64,000 bases of DNA from Gordionus sp. m RMFG-2023 (GCF_954871325.1 NC_088775.1:63589561-63653560), one strand, 5' to 3'. Counted from the first letter of the stretch, positions 11,057-22,724 are shown. Notes: generated from the sequence alone by a model not told the origin. Program-made: numbers and translations.

Positions 11057-12359
11057 AATTCAGCCCATATTTATTTTGAGAAGAAAAGCAAAATAAGGGT
11101 AAATAATATTTTTAATTTATAAAAATGAGTTTTTACAAATCAAACAATCATCATACACCCTTAGTTTACAAAAATATAACATCAATAATTTAAACTTTCC
11201 CATTCCAGCTACACACATTCAAAATTATCTATATATATAATCCTCAAAAAACGTCAATCAAATTTAGCCAATAGTTTTTTTTTAAAACATATTTGTCCAA
11301 TAAAAATGATTATAGCTTAATCGTTCCAATAGTAATCACCTTACCAAGCTCAGCATTCATACACTTACCATTTCATTCACTACATATCAAAGCAAAGATT
11401 AATATTCACATATCCAATATGAAATTTTATTTTCGTCTATTGAAAAAGTTCCCCTGACATTGATAGCATGGAGGTTATTTGTTTTGATGATTTTATTTTA
11501 TATTTTAGATACAAACTCATTAAAATTTTAAGAATTCCATTATTACTTCCAAACCACTAAATAATTTCAATATGTAAAGGCAACTGAATTATGACAATGA
11601 GTTAGTATCCTTTATATCAATACTAGATGAAATTAGAGGTTGGACAAAATTACCTAGATTTCCTTAATTTCAGTTACAAGTTGCTTTCTTTTTATGATGA
11701 TGATTTTTTTAATTTCAGTCACAAGTTGCTTTCTTTTTATGATGATGATTTTCCTTAATTTTAGTCACAAGTTACTTTCTTTTAATGTTGATATGATACT
11801 TTACTTATGATATCTTTCTTTTAATTTTATTTTATTTAGTAGCCTTTTTATTTTAACTTTATTTTGATATTATTTTAATTTTTATTATAGATGATTTAAC
11901 AAATAATAATTAATTTTAATATTTATGAATCTCTAATATAATTTATTTTAATAATTATTATTTTTATAAATTATCTGGAAGGTAGACCTTTTATATCTTT
12001 ATATTTTACTTCTTTCTTTGCTATATTCATTAACTTATTATGAAACTTACAGCTCAGGTATAGTTTCACCCTCTTATATTTTCATAGTTTCTATTAAATT
12101 TTATCTTATTCCATTAAATTTTATCTTATTCTATTAAATTTTATCTTATTCTATTAAATTTATCTTATTCTATTAAATTATTTATTTTTATGACAGACAT
12201 TTTCATTTTATATTTATTATTTCTGTTTCATAAAATATATTTTTTTATAATTTTTATAGAACATTATAACTTTTATAGAATTTTTGTCTAGATAAACAAA
12301 TAGAATATATTTACTTTTATATTATAGAATTTTATATTTTTATAATATTTAACTTCCCG
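11057..12359. repeat. Non-coding Helitron-1 interior with short tandem repeats
   Basis: AT-rich with no reading frame of note. It holds three copies of a 50-55 bp unit (CACAAGTTGCTTTCTTTTTA, about 11660-11800) and four copies of a 20-22 bp unit (TATTAAATTTTATCTTATTC, about 12090-12180). The first 110 bp repeat the 7320-7400 block. Confidence 0.7.
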
Positions 12360-12934
12360 ATAAATATAATTAGTAGACAAAATATTAGAAATCTGCAAAT
12401 ACCAGAAATTAGAGATAGGTTTAACCATAATTTGTGTGAAAAGGTCATTAGATTTAAGGACATAGCCCTGTCTAAAATGGTTGAAGAATGCTGGTTAATG
12501 TTTAAAGAAGATATTCAGGAAGTGAGCAGGGCCTTAACAAATAACAATGCCCCGATTAGGAATAAATGGATATCAATGACAACTTCAATGATGATTAGAG
12601 CTTCGCTGCACAAATTACTTTGATAGAGAACTATGGAAAACCATCCAGATTGGCAAGATTTGCCAAAAAAATTCATGCGATTCCAGCATCTAATGTTTCC
12701 AGTGAACGGAATTTCAGTACCATTGGAAGGGTTATTGAAGAAAGAAGAACGAATTTAAATAACGAAATTATAGATAATATATTATTTTTAAATGATGAAA
12801 GACATAACCAGGTTCCGTTTTTAGATCGTTGTCTTTTAATGGAATTGCAGGATATTGTTCACACCTACAACCCCTTTACTTCTCAATTTTTGAGAGTATC
12901 TTCTATGATCCCTAATGGCTTAACATATCCTTAA
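12360..12934 (+). pseudogene. hAT transposase C-terminal fragment (hAT C) inside Helitron-1
   Basis: The end of a hAT transposase. The dimerisation segment is clear: IPASNVSSERNFSTIGRVIE, then RRTNLNNEIIDNILFLND. The upstream part (12432-12623) reads in another frame and ends close to where the downstream frame opens, so there is at least one frameshift near 12620. No TIR is seen. Helitron-2 lacks this piece although it has the DNA just after it (12935 onward, matching about 37110). It was therefore either gained by Helitron-1 or lost from Helitron-2. Confidence 0.75.
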
Positions 12935-13023
12935 ACTTAAATTAAAAGCAAAGAAAAAAAATGCCTATTCAACAAACGCCTTACCCGTTCTAGAGTTACT
13001 GGTGGCCAAGATAATAAGGAACT

Positions 13024-13660
13024 TTGAACTCCTCTGGAGGTTTATTTTGTTTTTTATCTAATGTTTTATATCTATATGTTTATCTTATACACCGCCTCCA
13101 AATGATATTTCTATCACCACTACCACAATCCCTATGCCACCTCTGCCTAATTTTTAACAAATATAAGCATTTAATTCCACTATCATTCACCTCACTAGGA
13201 GTTAATATAAATAATACTTTATCCGATTCGCTGATGAACTTTCATGAATATTTAGAGGGATGTTCAAACGAGAAGGTGTAGTGCGGTCAATTTCATTAGC
13301 ATTATTAATGATAAAATATGCTGTAGTTTTGTCATGGCCTTTATAACAATACTTACGACCGTTTTATGGTTGAGTTGACAATGTCGTTCATGATTCTATT
13401 TTAGAGGGGGATACCAAGAGTGACACTTTGGCAGAAATATTATTTTGCGTTCTTCTTTTACCAGTAGCCCAGGGCCTCAGCTTTATCAGGACGCAATGGG
13501 TGTTGTACACTGCTTTGGTAATCCGTCATTATTCATTACTTTCACCTATAACCTTAAATGGGATGATATTATACATTAATTATTTATTCTGCAGACGACT
13601 GCCCATATTTATTTTGTCGCTTTTTCCATCAAAAATTAAAATGTCATAAAGGATTTGCTC
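13024..13660 (+). pseudogene. Helitron Rep-region remains
   Basis: Two recognisable parts of the Helitron replication-initiator protein. About 13170-13220 reads PLSFTSLGVNINNTL, close to the family's ALAFTSLGV motif. About 13485-13580 reads QLYQDAMGVVHCFGNPSLFI then TFTYNLKWDDI, matching the Helitron-like N-domain (LYQDAM..v..fGkPslFiTfTcNp.W.ei). About 13590-13640 reads CPYLFCRFFHQKLK, like the downstream DRPDlv.rvFklKl. Frames change between parts and the HUH catalytic region and helicase are missing, so it is dead. Helitron-2 has the same block reversed at about 36510-36930. Confidence 0.8.
13285..13385 (-). pseudogene. Inverted Helitron fragment inside the Rep remains
   Basis: On the minus strand this reads KYCYKGHDKTTAYFIINNAN, the Helitron KYvYKGHD motif, which normally lies downstream of the LYQDAM region on the same strand. 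Here it lies upstream of it and on the opposite strand. The stretch is absent from Helitron-2, where about 36790 joins the two sides more directly. It is therefore an inverted insertion or a rearrangement specific to this copy. Confidence 0.7.
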
Positions 13661-13689
13661 TTAATTTTACCAGACGCACAAAATAATAA

Positions 13690-14460
13690 TTAATCCTCAT
13701 CATTTTTTTTAAAAAATTACTTAAATTTAAATGGCAAGAAAAACACATTTCTTAAAAAATATATAAATAAATTGCATATAAGTTTCATTAGTATTGAATG
13801 GCATTTTTTAAATAGATAGCATTTTTTTTGTACTTAATATAAAGATATAGATAGCCCTTATCAAATTTTTTGATAAAAGGAGTTAACCCACTAATTGGTA
13901 AATCCGTGATTTCCCCTTCATGTGATGATAAATTATTTAGAAATTTAACTATCTCCGGGTTTGGGATAAAGTTTTGAAAATTAATATAGGTTGGACTGGG
14001 CTTGGGAAATATTCCTCAAGATTAATATTTGCTTGCACCTGACTTGGGAATATCTTTTACAAATTATTATGGGCCGGGCTAGGAAAAAATTTTCAAAATT
14101 AATGGGCTGAGCTAGGTTTGAGAAATTTTTTTAAAAAATTATAAGGTCTTTGACGCTTGGAAATTTTTTCCAAATATTATGAGCTTGGACCTGGCTTGAA
14201 ATTTTTTAATGTTAAATGTTAGTCTTATGTAATCAGTAATATATTTACAAAGAATTTTGGTATTGGTTACAAGCTCATTTAAATATATTTTGACTCAAAA
14301 AATAGTTTCCACTCTTAGTCCTAATGGGTTGGACTCAATGACATTGGTTGGACTTGACCTAAATGGGGAGGGGGGTGGGTTTAAAAATAATATAAATTGG
14401 ATATGATTTTTAAATAAAAGGTAACATCTTTCTTAAAAAAACTAATAAAATTCTCATTCT
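13690..14460. repeat. Helitron-1 3' region with degenerate GGGCTnGGNTTGGGAAAT repeats
   Basis: Non-coding. About 13960-14215 holds five or six degenerate units of about 50-60 bp with the core TTGGGAAAT...AATATTATGGGCTnGGCT. The same DNA is present reversed in Helitron-2 (33390-33437 and 35871-36500), where hAT F has inserted into it. Confidence 0.65.
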
Positions 14461-14488
14461 CCGTCATTTTTGACGGGCTATCTACTAG
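14461..14488 (+). other. Helitron-1 3' terminal hairpin and CTAG end
   Basis: A perfect 6-bp stem with a 4-base loop (CCGTCA TTTT TGACGG), then 8 bases, then CTAG. The next base is T of the Gypsy-2 LTR. In known Helitrons this hairpin acts as the 3' signal for rolling-circle transfer. Confidence 0.88.
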
Positions 14489-14601
14489 TTTTTATTGATT
14501 GTAAAAAGATTGATTTTTATTATTATACTATTGGAATTTATTAGATGAAAAATAAAGTGTTGTTCTTGTAGTTTAAAATTTATCATATCAGAGTCAAAAA
14601 A
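14489..14601 (+). repeat. Gypsy-2 5' LTR, right half
   Basis: Matches 19452-19564 of the 3' LTR (TTTTTATTGATTGTAAAAAG ... GAGTYAAAAAA). The left half is at 6933-7006. LTR ends are TG...AA, unusual against TG...CA, but the 5-bp target duplication TAAAC fixes them. Confidence 0.85.
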
Positions 14602-14749
14602 GTATTAATAATAAAATTCGTAATATATATAGTGTAGTTAAAAATAATTCCGATATATTTAATAAAAAAAGTATTGATATTCAGAGGCCATTAAATTCAG
14701 AGTTGAATTTAGGCATGAATATTAATGATATTATGGTGATTCAAATATA

Positions 14750-17700
14750 ATGAATAAAATTTTAATGATTGGAAGAGAAATTAATCAGTGTTCGTGTCCT
14801 CGTGTAAATATAAAATTTGATAGACAGAATATAAAAATGTTGTTTGACACAGGGGCCAGCATTTCAATAATGTCTAGAGCAAATTGTTATAAATATTGGC
14901 CTAAGGGTACACTCGAGAAAGAAAACATGTGTGTTGAACAATTTGATGGGTCTGAAATTTTGGTTTTGGGTAAAACTAAATTAGAAGTGATTTCAAATGA
15001 TTTAACAATTTTTCTTGACTTATGGGTGGTAGAAAAAGATGTAGAAACAATCATGGGTTGGGATTGAATTACTAAAATTGGTCCCATGAACAACTATTGG
15101 AATATTTTTACAACAAATAGTGATTTGATACTAAAAAATACTAAATGCAAAATTATGAATAATAATGTTATAAATAAAATTCATGAAATAGTAATATCAG
15201 ATTTGATAGAAAAGGAAGTGAATCCTTCTATTAATCCTGATATGAGCGAAATTTCCGAGGAATTAATGGTTAACTTGGATAATGTTCAAAATAAAACTGA
15301 AATCAATGAAAATCAAATAGTTGATTTAGAAGTCATTAAATTGAAGAGAATTTGTGAAGATATATCTATTTTAATGGAAAAATATGGTATAATTTTTGAA
15401 GACAATTTGGGATGTCTTAATGATTATAAAGTGGATGTGAAATTAAAAGAGGGATTTTCACCTGTTTTTCTAGCATGTCGAAGAGTTCCTTTTGAGTGGA
15501 AAAAAGAAATTAACGACGAATTAGACCGTTGGGTTAAAGATGGCATTATTATTCCGGTGGATTATAGTGAATGGGCTACACCATTAGTTCCAGTGAAAAA
15601 AGCTAATGGGAAGTTAAGACTATGTGCTGATTTTAGAGTAACTTTAAACAGGTGGGTTGTTGAAGTTAAATATCCATTGCCCCGAATTGAAGAAATTTTG
15701 GCCAGTTTAAAAGGTGCAAAATATTTTTCTAAAATTAATTTTTCGTCAGCTTAGTAACAATTACCTTTAAAGGAGGAAATTCAAAAATTATTAACGATAA
15801 CTACACCTAAATGATTATTTGCGTTTTGCAGATTACCATTTGGATTAAGTGTTTCAGCACCTATTTTCCAACGTACCATGGCATCTGTTTTTCAAGGGCT
15901 AGAAGGTGTATTTTACTATATGGATGATGTACTGATAACTGGGGTGACGCCAGAACAGCATAATTAACGTCTTGAAGAAGTTTTCAAGAGAATTCGTGAT
16001 AAGGGCTTGAGGGCTAGCAAAGAAAAAAGTGTTCTAGGTGTAACTGAAGTAATATATCTAGGTCATCAAATTAATGGGGTTGAAGTGAAGCCTCTTGATA
16101 AAAATTTTAAAAATATATTTAATATGAATCAGCCAAGTAACAAAGCTGAAGTACAATATTTTTTGGGCATGTTGAATTATTATAATCGTTTTGTGGAGAA
16201 TTTTGCAAAGGTGGCATCTCCATTGTACGATTTATTAAAAAAGGGGTTCCTTTTGAGTGGAAATTTGAACAACAAAATCCTTTTGAGATTTTGAAAAAGA
16301 AAATTGGTGAAGAACCTATTTTAGTGTGTTTTAATAATGATTTAGAAATAATTTTAACAGTGGATGCATCCAACAAGGGTGTTGGAGGCGCATTGTTACA
16401 TATAATTGATGGGTTAGAAAGACCAATTTTTTTTTTCAAGAATCTTTCATGAAGTTGAAACTAGGTATTCTGTGATTGAACAGGAAGCCTTAGCGGTTAT
16501 TTTTAGGTTAACCAAGTGTCGTGAATATTTGATTGGTAAAAAATTTGTGATTTATACTGATCATAAGCCATTGATTCATTTGTTCAAAAAAGATAACAAA
16601 GAATTGATGATGTCCCCAAGATTACAAGGGTGGTTGTTACTTGTGGGAAGTTTCAATGTGGAAATTAAATATCGGCGAGGAAAGGAAAATAATTTGCCTG
16701 ATGTGTTGTCTAGATTAGGATCAGATTGTGCAAATCCGGAAATAATTGATAATATAATTTTGGATAGGGAAGATGCTTTAGTGTGTAATTTATCATATAT
16801 ATTGAAGGGAGGTCCTACAACGTGGGAAGACCTTAAATTGAATACTTTGAAAGACAGGGTTTAAGTCAAGTGAAATTGTGTTTAATAGGGAAAAAAAATT
16901 GGAAAATTAAACAAGATGCGTATAAGAAAATACAAAAAGAATTTTCAATTGTGGATGAGTATATAATGCGGGGAAATCGTGCTGTAATCCCATATAAATT
17001 GAGGGATAATATTTTATGTTTATTACATGCAGGTCATCAGGGTCAAAATAAAATGAAATCATGGGCTCGTGAATATGTGTGGTGGCCTGGTATGAATTTG
17101 GAAATTGAAAAAATTACAAATAAATGTGTACCATGTAATACGTGTGCTACAATGCCCCGTAAAGAAATGGGAGGTGTATGGCCAAAGTCAAATCAACCAT
17201 GGGAAAGGGTTCATATTAATTTTTTTGACTTGGATAAAAATACATATTTCTTAATTGTAGATTCATATTCTAAGTGGATTGAATATGAAGAGGTTAATGG
17301 GTTAACAACCAAAGTTGTTATCAAATTATTAAAAAAATTATGGTCAAAGTTTGGTATTCCTAAAATTATTGTGTCAGATGGAGGTCCAGCGTTTATAAGT
17401 GAAATTTTTAAACATTTTTGTACCTCATTGCAAATAAACCATATGTTGACTCCGCCATATCATCCTAGTTCTAATGGTCAGTCTGAAAGAATGGTAGCCA
17501 TAGTGAAAAATTGGATAAAAAAGCCAAAATAGAAAAAACTGAAATTTGGATGGCTCAGTTATATTATAATAATTCTAAAAATAAAGAAGGTTTTACTCCT
17601 GTGGAATTATTTTTAGGTCGAAAAACCAGATTACCTTTAGATTTTCTTAAATCAAAGGGAAGTTTTAGTAAATTACCATGTGATAAAAACAACACAAAAT

Positions 17701-17861
17701 TTCCTGTGGGACAAATGATTTGGGCTAGAATTTTAGAGAATAAAAAAAAATGGGAAAAGGATTGTATTTTAGAAAATTTAGGAAACAAATTAAATCGTGT
17801 GAAGTTTATAGACGGAATTAAGGAAATCCGTCATAATGATCAATTGAAAATACGTAGATAA
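14750..17861 (+). pseudogene. Gypsy-2 pol fossil
   Basis: Ty3/Gypsy pol parts in the usual order: protease with LFDTGAS near 14.85 kb, reverse transcriptase about 15.45-16.25 kb (YMDDVLITG near 15.92 kb), RNase H about 16.3-16.7 kb (YTDHKPLIHLF), and integrase about 16.87-17.86 kb with an HHCC zinc site (HAGHQGQNK ... CVPCNTC), the DDE core (IIVSDGGPAF ... PYHPSSNGQSE) and a C-terminal part. It is a fossil, broken in at least six places. It is older and more decayed than Gypsy-1 and not a close copy of it. Confidence 0.9.
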
Positions 17862-18790
17862 ACTATTAGTTATTTTCAGTTGATGTTATTCCCAAAAAAT
17901 GTATTATAAAATTGTGGTTATTCAAAAAAAACATTGTATTCCAAAATTAATGTATTCTCAAATTTAAGTTATTCTAAAGTTAATGTGATATAAAATTATT
18001 ATGTTAAGTTATTAGAAGTAATGGGGAACCGAAGTTAATGTGATATAAAATTAATATATATTTAGAATTATGTGAATATTAGTCTAATTATAAGAATTAG
18101 CTGTATTATAGTAATGATTATTACTCCATTTATCATGATATTGTGATATGGTTGATTCTTAATTAATTTGTGACACTCAATTTTTCCTGATGATTTAAGT
18201 TGAGGTTTGACTTAATAAATTTTTCCAATGATTTAAGTTAAATAATCAGTTTCTTTTTTTAAAAAAAGAAATGGATAAAAATTGATCGTGTGGTAAATAT
18301 ATAAATTTCTTGGTTGAAGAGAAGTTTATAGAAGTGTGTTGTTTGTAAGATAAAAATAAAATGTAAGATAAAAACAAAACGAACTGTGTAGTTAAATCGT
18401 TTTAATTAATAAAATGTAAAATAAAAACAGAAGTGTTGTTTATTAATGAATTTAGTTAAATTGTGAAGCAAATAAAATGTTTATGAATTGAAATAAGATG
18501 GTTAATTCAAAACAGACAAAGGTTTAAAATATTTTTAGTTTACAAGAAAACATAAAATAGTGAATTAGTAAAAACAAAAGTTGAAATTTGTTTTAAAAGG
18601 AAAAGGGGGTATAAAGTTTTATTATGATGTTAAAAGAATTTTTATTATATTTTTTTTCATAAGAAAAAAAGAATTTTTATATTAGAATTTTTTTCATTTT
18701 AAAAATATTTTTTGTAAAAGTTGAAATGATTAGGGAATTGCCCTTAATAGGCTGTGAAATTTTCTCAAAATAATTATAATCCCAAAGTCA
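17862..18790. other. Gypsy-2 stretch between pol and the CCHC region
   Basis: AT-rich, with no reading frame above 60 codons. Short repeats such as CAATGATTTAAGTT (two copies near 18195-18235) and AAATGTAAGATAAAAAC (near 18357-18375) are present. Nothing else is seen. Confidence 0.5.
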
Positions 18791-19282
18791 GTGAAAGACT
18801 TGAAGATAAAGAAACCATCTCATACGGGCAGAAAGTGTTTTAGATGCCAAAGTACTGATCATTTACTTGCTGAGTGTAAAACACCGGCGTACTTATTAAG
18901 AAACAAAATGTGTCCTTCCAAATTTTACAGTGAGGAAGATGGTGAGGATCAACCGAGCTGTTCAAATAATTATAATGTGACAAAAAAAGGAAAATTGGGA
19001 GTGATGGATTATAATAAAGTAAATGAATTGGATTATCGAGTTAAATATTATGGCAATCGTGTGTGGCCGCCTAGGACGTATCAAGGAAATAGATTATATT
19101 CAAGAGATAGACCAATAAATTCTTTACAAAAGTCCATGAAAAGAAGTGATTTCGATTTTACAGATGTAGGCCATACTAGTTATTCTATGAAACCGGAAGA
19201 AATTCGAGACTCAATCAAGAATGGAGAGGAATACACCAATGCCGAGATGGAAGAAATTAAATTATTAAGACAAGATAATTAA
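18791..19282 (+). pseudogene. CCHC zinc-knuckle region at the 3' end of Gypsy-2
   Basis: About 160 residues. A retroviral-type knuckle, CFRCQSTDHLLAEC (CX2CX4HX4C), lies near the N end after a Lys-rich stretch (KPSHTGRK). The rest is charged and Tyr-rich and unassigned. Such knuckles belong to gag nucleocapsid, which should lie upstream of protease, yet this one lies after integrase, between pol and the 3' LTR. It may be a moved or second gag, or part of another element inserted there. Treated as a fossil. Confidence 0.65.
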
Positions 19283-19375
19283 AAATTTTATTGTGGCAAA
19301 TTTTTAGTACATTCATTTTGTGAATTTATTTTCATTTATTTAGTGCACATGTCCTTGGCCTTTTTTGGGTGGACA

Positions 19376-19564
19376 TGTTGTAAATAATAAAATATTTATA
19401 TTTAGATATATAGGATTATATTTAGAAGAATGTCAATCAAATATTATTATTTTTATTGATTGTAAAAAGATATTGATTTTTATGATTATACTATTGGAAT
19501 TTATTAGATGAAAAATAAAGTGTAGTTCTTGTAGTTTAAAATTTATCGTATCAGAGTTAAAAAA
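19376..19564 (+). repeat. Gypsy-2 3' LTR
   Basis: 189 bp, TGTTGTAAATAATAAAATAT ... GAGTTAAAAAA. It follows the purine tract TTTTTTGGGTGGACA and is followed by the target duplication TAAAC. It preserves the uninterrupted sequence ATTATTATTTTTATTG, which shows where Helitron-1 entered the 5' LTR. Confidence 0.88.
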
Positions 19565-19591
19565 TAAACAAATTATACTCTTTATTTATAG

Positions 19592-19675
19592 CAAATCTCC
19601 ATTATTGAATATTCACAAATTGTATTATCTCCTCATCCAATCCCCAGTTCCAGTGAGGCGCATACTTTGCATGAG
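19592..19675 (+). other. hAT A array exon, unit 2 (locus 1)
   Basis: 84 nt (28 codons, open) between the acceptor TTTATTTATAG and the donor GAG|GTATTT. It encodes QISIIEYSQIVLSPHPIPSS then SEAHTLHE. The flanking 190 bp of intron repeat with it as a unit of about 275 bp. Confidence 0.8.
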
Positions 19676-19867
19676 GTATTTTATTTAAATAAAATTTATA
19701 TGATAACTTTTGAAGAAAATAAATTATGATTATTAGGATATTTAAATATTTCTAACATTTATGTAAAACTTAATTATAATGTAACTAAGAATAAAATGAC
19801 CATTTGGCTAATATTTTATAAAAATATAGTTTTTCTAAATTAAACAAATTATACTCTTTATTTATAG

Positions 19868-19951
19868 CAAATCTCCATGATTGAACATTAACAAATTGTA
19901 TCATCTCCTCATCCAATCCCCAGTTCCAGTGAGGCGCTTACTTTGCATGAG
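19868..19951 (+). other. hAT A array exon, unit 1 (locus 1), with a stop
   Basis: 84 nt with both splice signals intact, but TCA is changed to TAA (HSQ-type triplet to stop at about 19889), so this unit would end translation if included. It lies just before the TTF exon. Confidence 0.78.
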
Positions 19952-19991
19952 GTATTTTATTTAAATAAAATTTATATAATAACTTTTGAAG

Positions 19992-20510
19992 GGAATAAAT
20001 TATGAGGATATTCAAAGTCCAAGTCTTATTCAGCTATACAAAAAAAAGGAACCAAATGACCAATTTCACTTCATATTATTTAGGATGACAAATATTTTGA
20101 TTAATTTCATAATTGCTATAGGCCCTTGTCAGCCATGTACAAATAAATTTCAATATCCTGTTACTCTCAAGAGGTTTTAAATTATATAATTTTCATAATT
20201 TTTACCCATCCATTATTTCTATACCAGTATTTATTTTTTTTACTTTTTAAACAGGAGCATGAATATAACCTATTATAGAAAGGTTAATATAGATGGTTCC
20301 CTCAACCCCAGAAATTGGCTATCTTATAGCACTACTTGACAAAGTTATTTGTCTATATTGTATTATGTTTAGTGGCCCTAAGTCCAATACTTTTTGGACT
20401 CAACTTGGAGTAAATAATTAGAAAAACATAAAGCATGACTTAGAGAGACACGAAGCATCTTCTCTTCATAAAGATTGTGGCAAACATGACTTGGCTTGCA
20501 AATAAACGCA
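19992..20510 (+). other. TTF zinc-finger exons of hAT A, locus 1
   Basis: Exon 19992-20173 ends after LGP-type IGPCQP...FQYPVTLK with donor AG|GTTTTA. Exon 20255 onward starts GAGCATGAATATAACC after TTTTTAAACAG. The phases join (AG+G). The second exon carries RNWLSY, ICLYCIMF and HDLERHEASSLH, the conserved TTF pattern (W..YS, C..C, H...H). A 2-nt deletion relative to the reversed copy lies near 20337, and the Trp of NNWKN is a stop near 20420. Confidence 0.8.
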
Positions 20511-20544
20511 TTCAAGATCATTTGCTATCAAATAAGCTTGATAT

Positions 20545-20861
20545 TAAATAAACCATATTTCATAATAAGACGACCCAAATTTATTTATTAAAAACAACAA
20601 CAATCTAATATATAATATGTAGAAAAATATAATATAATAAATCATAATTATCCAATTCTTCATCTCCCAAAGGTCCACAGCTGACATCTTCTACCATTAA
20701 TCCAATATCTCCAACTAGGGGTTTTTCCTAACAATGAAACCCCATGTGATCATCATCTCTTCTTCTTCCCCCAAGGAAAACTTAATTCCCCTGTCAGAAA
20801 ATAACTGACATTTTATGTATTATATTTAATTTATTTCTTCTTTTTTTCAACAATTACAACA
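20545..20861 (-). repeat. LARD-2 3' LTR
   Basis: 317 bp, pairing with 25130-25451. It contains the shared phrase GGTCCACAGCTGACATCTTC. Confidence 0.9.
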
Positions 20862-22716
20862 CGCCCACCCTTCACAAGCCCAGAGTCCCTTTCTCTGTGG
20901 TGGTGTTGTATCGAATCGCCATTTGAATTGTATCGACCCTGAATTGTATCAAATCATTTTTTTGAAATGTATCGAGACGCCTTGAAGACGTTTAGGGAAT
21001 TTATCGAACCATCTTCCCTTATGATGGTTTATAATATAATATCTCCGATACATTTCAATATATAATCGCGGAAACACATATTATCAATAATGACATGTAC
21101 ATTGGGGTATCTGCATTTATAAACTATGGAACATTAATATGGACAATGTAATATCAGCCAAACATAATAATTCATTCATCTTAAGTCATTTGGGAAATAT
21201 GAGCCATAATATACATTATTTGGGTATGATTCATGGTAATTAAGAAATAATGATTTTACATATAATAATGTAATGTGAACATATTGTCTGTGTGTGAAAT
21301 GCAATTTCAACACATGTAGTCTTCCTTCTGTCATGTGAAAAACACAAAGCTACATCTTTATAAATATCTCCTAAAATGAATATAAAAATCCATCTTTAGG
21401 TATTAAAAATAATTGCAAAACTTTGCCGAACAAAGATTATAAATAAAATTACAATACATACGTATATAAATACATTTAATATTATATATGAAGGAACAAA
21501 TATATAATATGTAGAAAATATTTTCCATCTAGGAATTACTCAGTATCCTAAGAAAAATATACCATTTCTACCTAACTCTGTCATCACAATTAGCACAAAT
21601 TCACAAAAATGTAGAATGCAAAGTAACAAAAATTGAGAATATAATGGGCTATATGGTATATATGTAAAGAATTTTTAATATACCTTCACAATATAAAATA
21701 ATTTGAGTCTTTTCTTTAAAAAAAATGTTCATAAATAAATAGTAAAATGTGATGTGTTATAAAATTATTAAAAAGATTTTTAAAAAATGTATTATGCAGC
21801 ATAAATTTACAAAAAAAAATTTACACCAAAAAAAAACTTTCCCCAGTATGCAAACTAAACAATATTTTCACCTCAAGGCATATCCCTCAACATGAGCTGA
21901 CCTTATCTGTAAAAATAATTTCCCTTCACATCATTGCATACCATAAAAATAATATAATAATTGCAAATATAACTTTTTATAAAAATTTATAATTTAAAAA
22001 AAAAATATATATATTAAATATAAAGATTTCATAATTTAAAAAAAATATTTCCCATCATCTAATATAACATATAAATTCCTACCCAATTTATATATATATA
22101 TCAAATGCAGACACTAAATCAAAATAACTAACCACATCTAACGTTATAGATATTATTCTGACTTCATCATACTTCAATTCCTTTAAATTATCATTCATAA
22201 TTAAATATACCATATGTATAATTTACATTACATCCTATTTCATTAAAATGGTTAATTACTTCAAAATAAACAACAATAACTTCCCCTCAATAGATCACTT
22301 AATAATATATCAACCTTGATTGAAACTAAATTACACATACAATATATTACCATTAATTAATAATAAATCTCCCTTAATAACACATCAACCTTAATTGAAA
22401 CTAAATTACAAATACAATATATTAACATTAAATAATAATAAATGATCTCACACATGTCCCTCCCTTTAAAAACCCAAAATGCTTAATTATAATATACACT
22501 TTATTACAAAAGTCTATTTCCATATATATTTTCCTAAATTTCAAATATTTAAATATTTAGCAATCCTTTCTGTCCTGCTGATCATGAGGTCTTTTAACTT
22601 CCTATGACGGAATACCTATAACACCATTCAATGAGTCTTAAGGCATATCAAATAATAATCAAAATTGGATGTACCATATACATCTAGACATAAGATAATA
22701 TACCAAATATTACTGT
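20862..22716. other. LARD-2 interior, non-coding
   Basis: No reading frame of note. Short repeats: TTGTATCGA-type phrases four times in 20905-20975, and a tandem duplication of about 75 bp with the core CATCAACCTTRATTGAAACT (about 22305-22440). Confidence 0.6.
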
Positions 22717-22724
22717 CTTAAATT

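Larger units (their letters stand above)
7007..14488 (+). mobile_element. Helitron-1 (degenerate)
   Basis: A 7482-bp element. The 5' end is TCTATATTTTAATTTTCCG. The 3' end is a hairpin, CCGTCATTTTTGACGG (14461-14476), followed by GCTATCTACTAG, so it ends CTAG. It sits between A (7006) and T (14489), with no target duplication. The two flanks are adjoining positions of the Gypsy-2 LTR, as the intact 3' LTR near 19450 shows. Inside lie Helitron protein remains (13024-13660), hAT B-1 and a hAT fragment. TC/CTRR ends, a subterminal hairpin and A|T insertion are the known Helitron signature. No helicase domain is seen, so it is non-autonomous. A second copy lies at 33335-39329, reversed. Confidence 0.9.
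6933..19564 (+). mobile_element. Gypsy-2: Ty3/Gypsy element whose 5' LTR is split by Helitron-1
   Basis: Flanked by the 5-bp target duplication TAAAC (6928-6932 and 19565-19569). The 5' LTR lies in two halves, 6933-7006 and 14489-14601. The 3' LTR is 19376-19564 (189 bp), preceded by a purine tract (GGGTGGACA). Parts inside: protease, reverse transcriptase, RNase H and integrase over about 14.75-17.86 kb, then a separate CCHC-bearing region at about 18.8-19.3 kb. No gag is seen upstream of protease. LTRs differ at about 6 positions plus one small indel (about 3 percent), so it is older than LARD-1 and LARD-2. Broken: at least half a dozen breaks in pol. The inverted locus copy near 32214 keeps the empty site. 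Confidence 0.9.

Noticed and set aside
13428-13649. 73-codon plus-strand frame as a protein
   Set aside because: The Helitron motif (LYQDAM...FGNPSLFITFTYNLKW) is in a different frame of the same strand; this frame is a shadow.
14887-17788. Minus-strand open frames within Gypsy-2
   Set aside because: Antisense to protease, reverse transcriptase and integrase; no motifs of their own.
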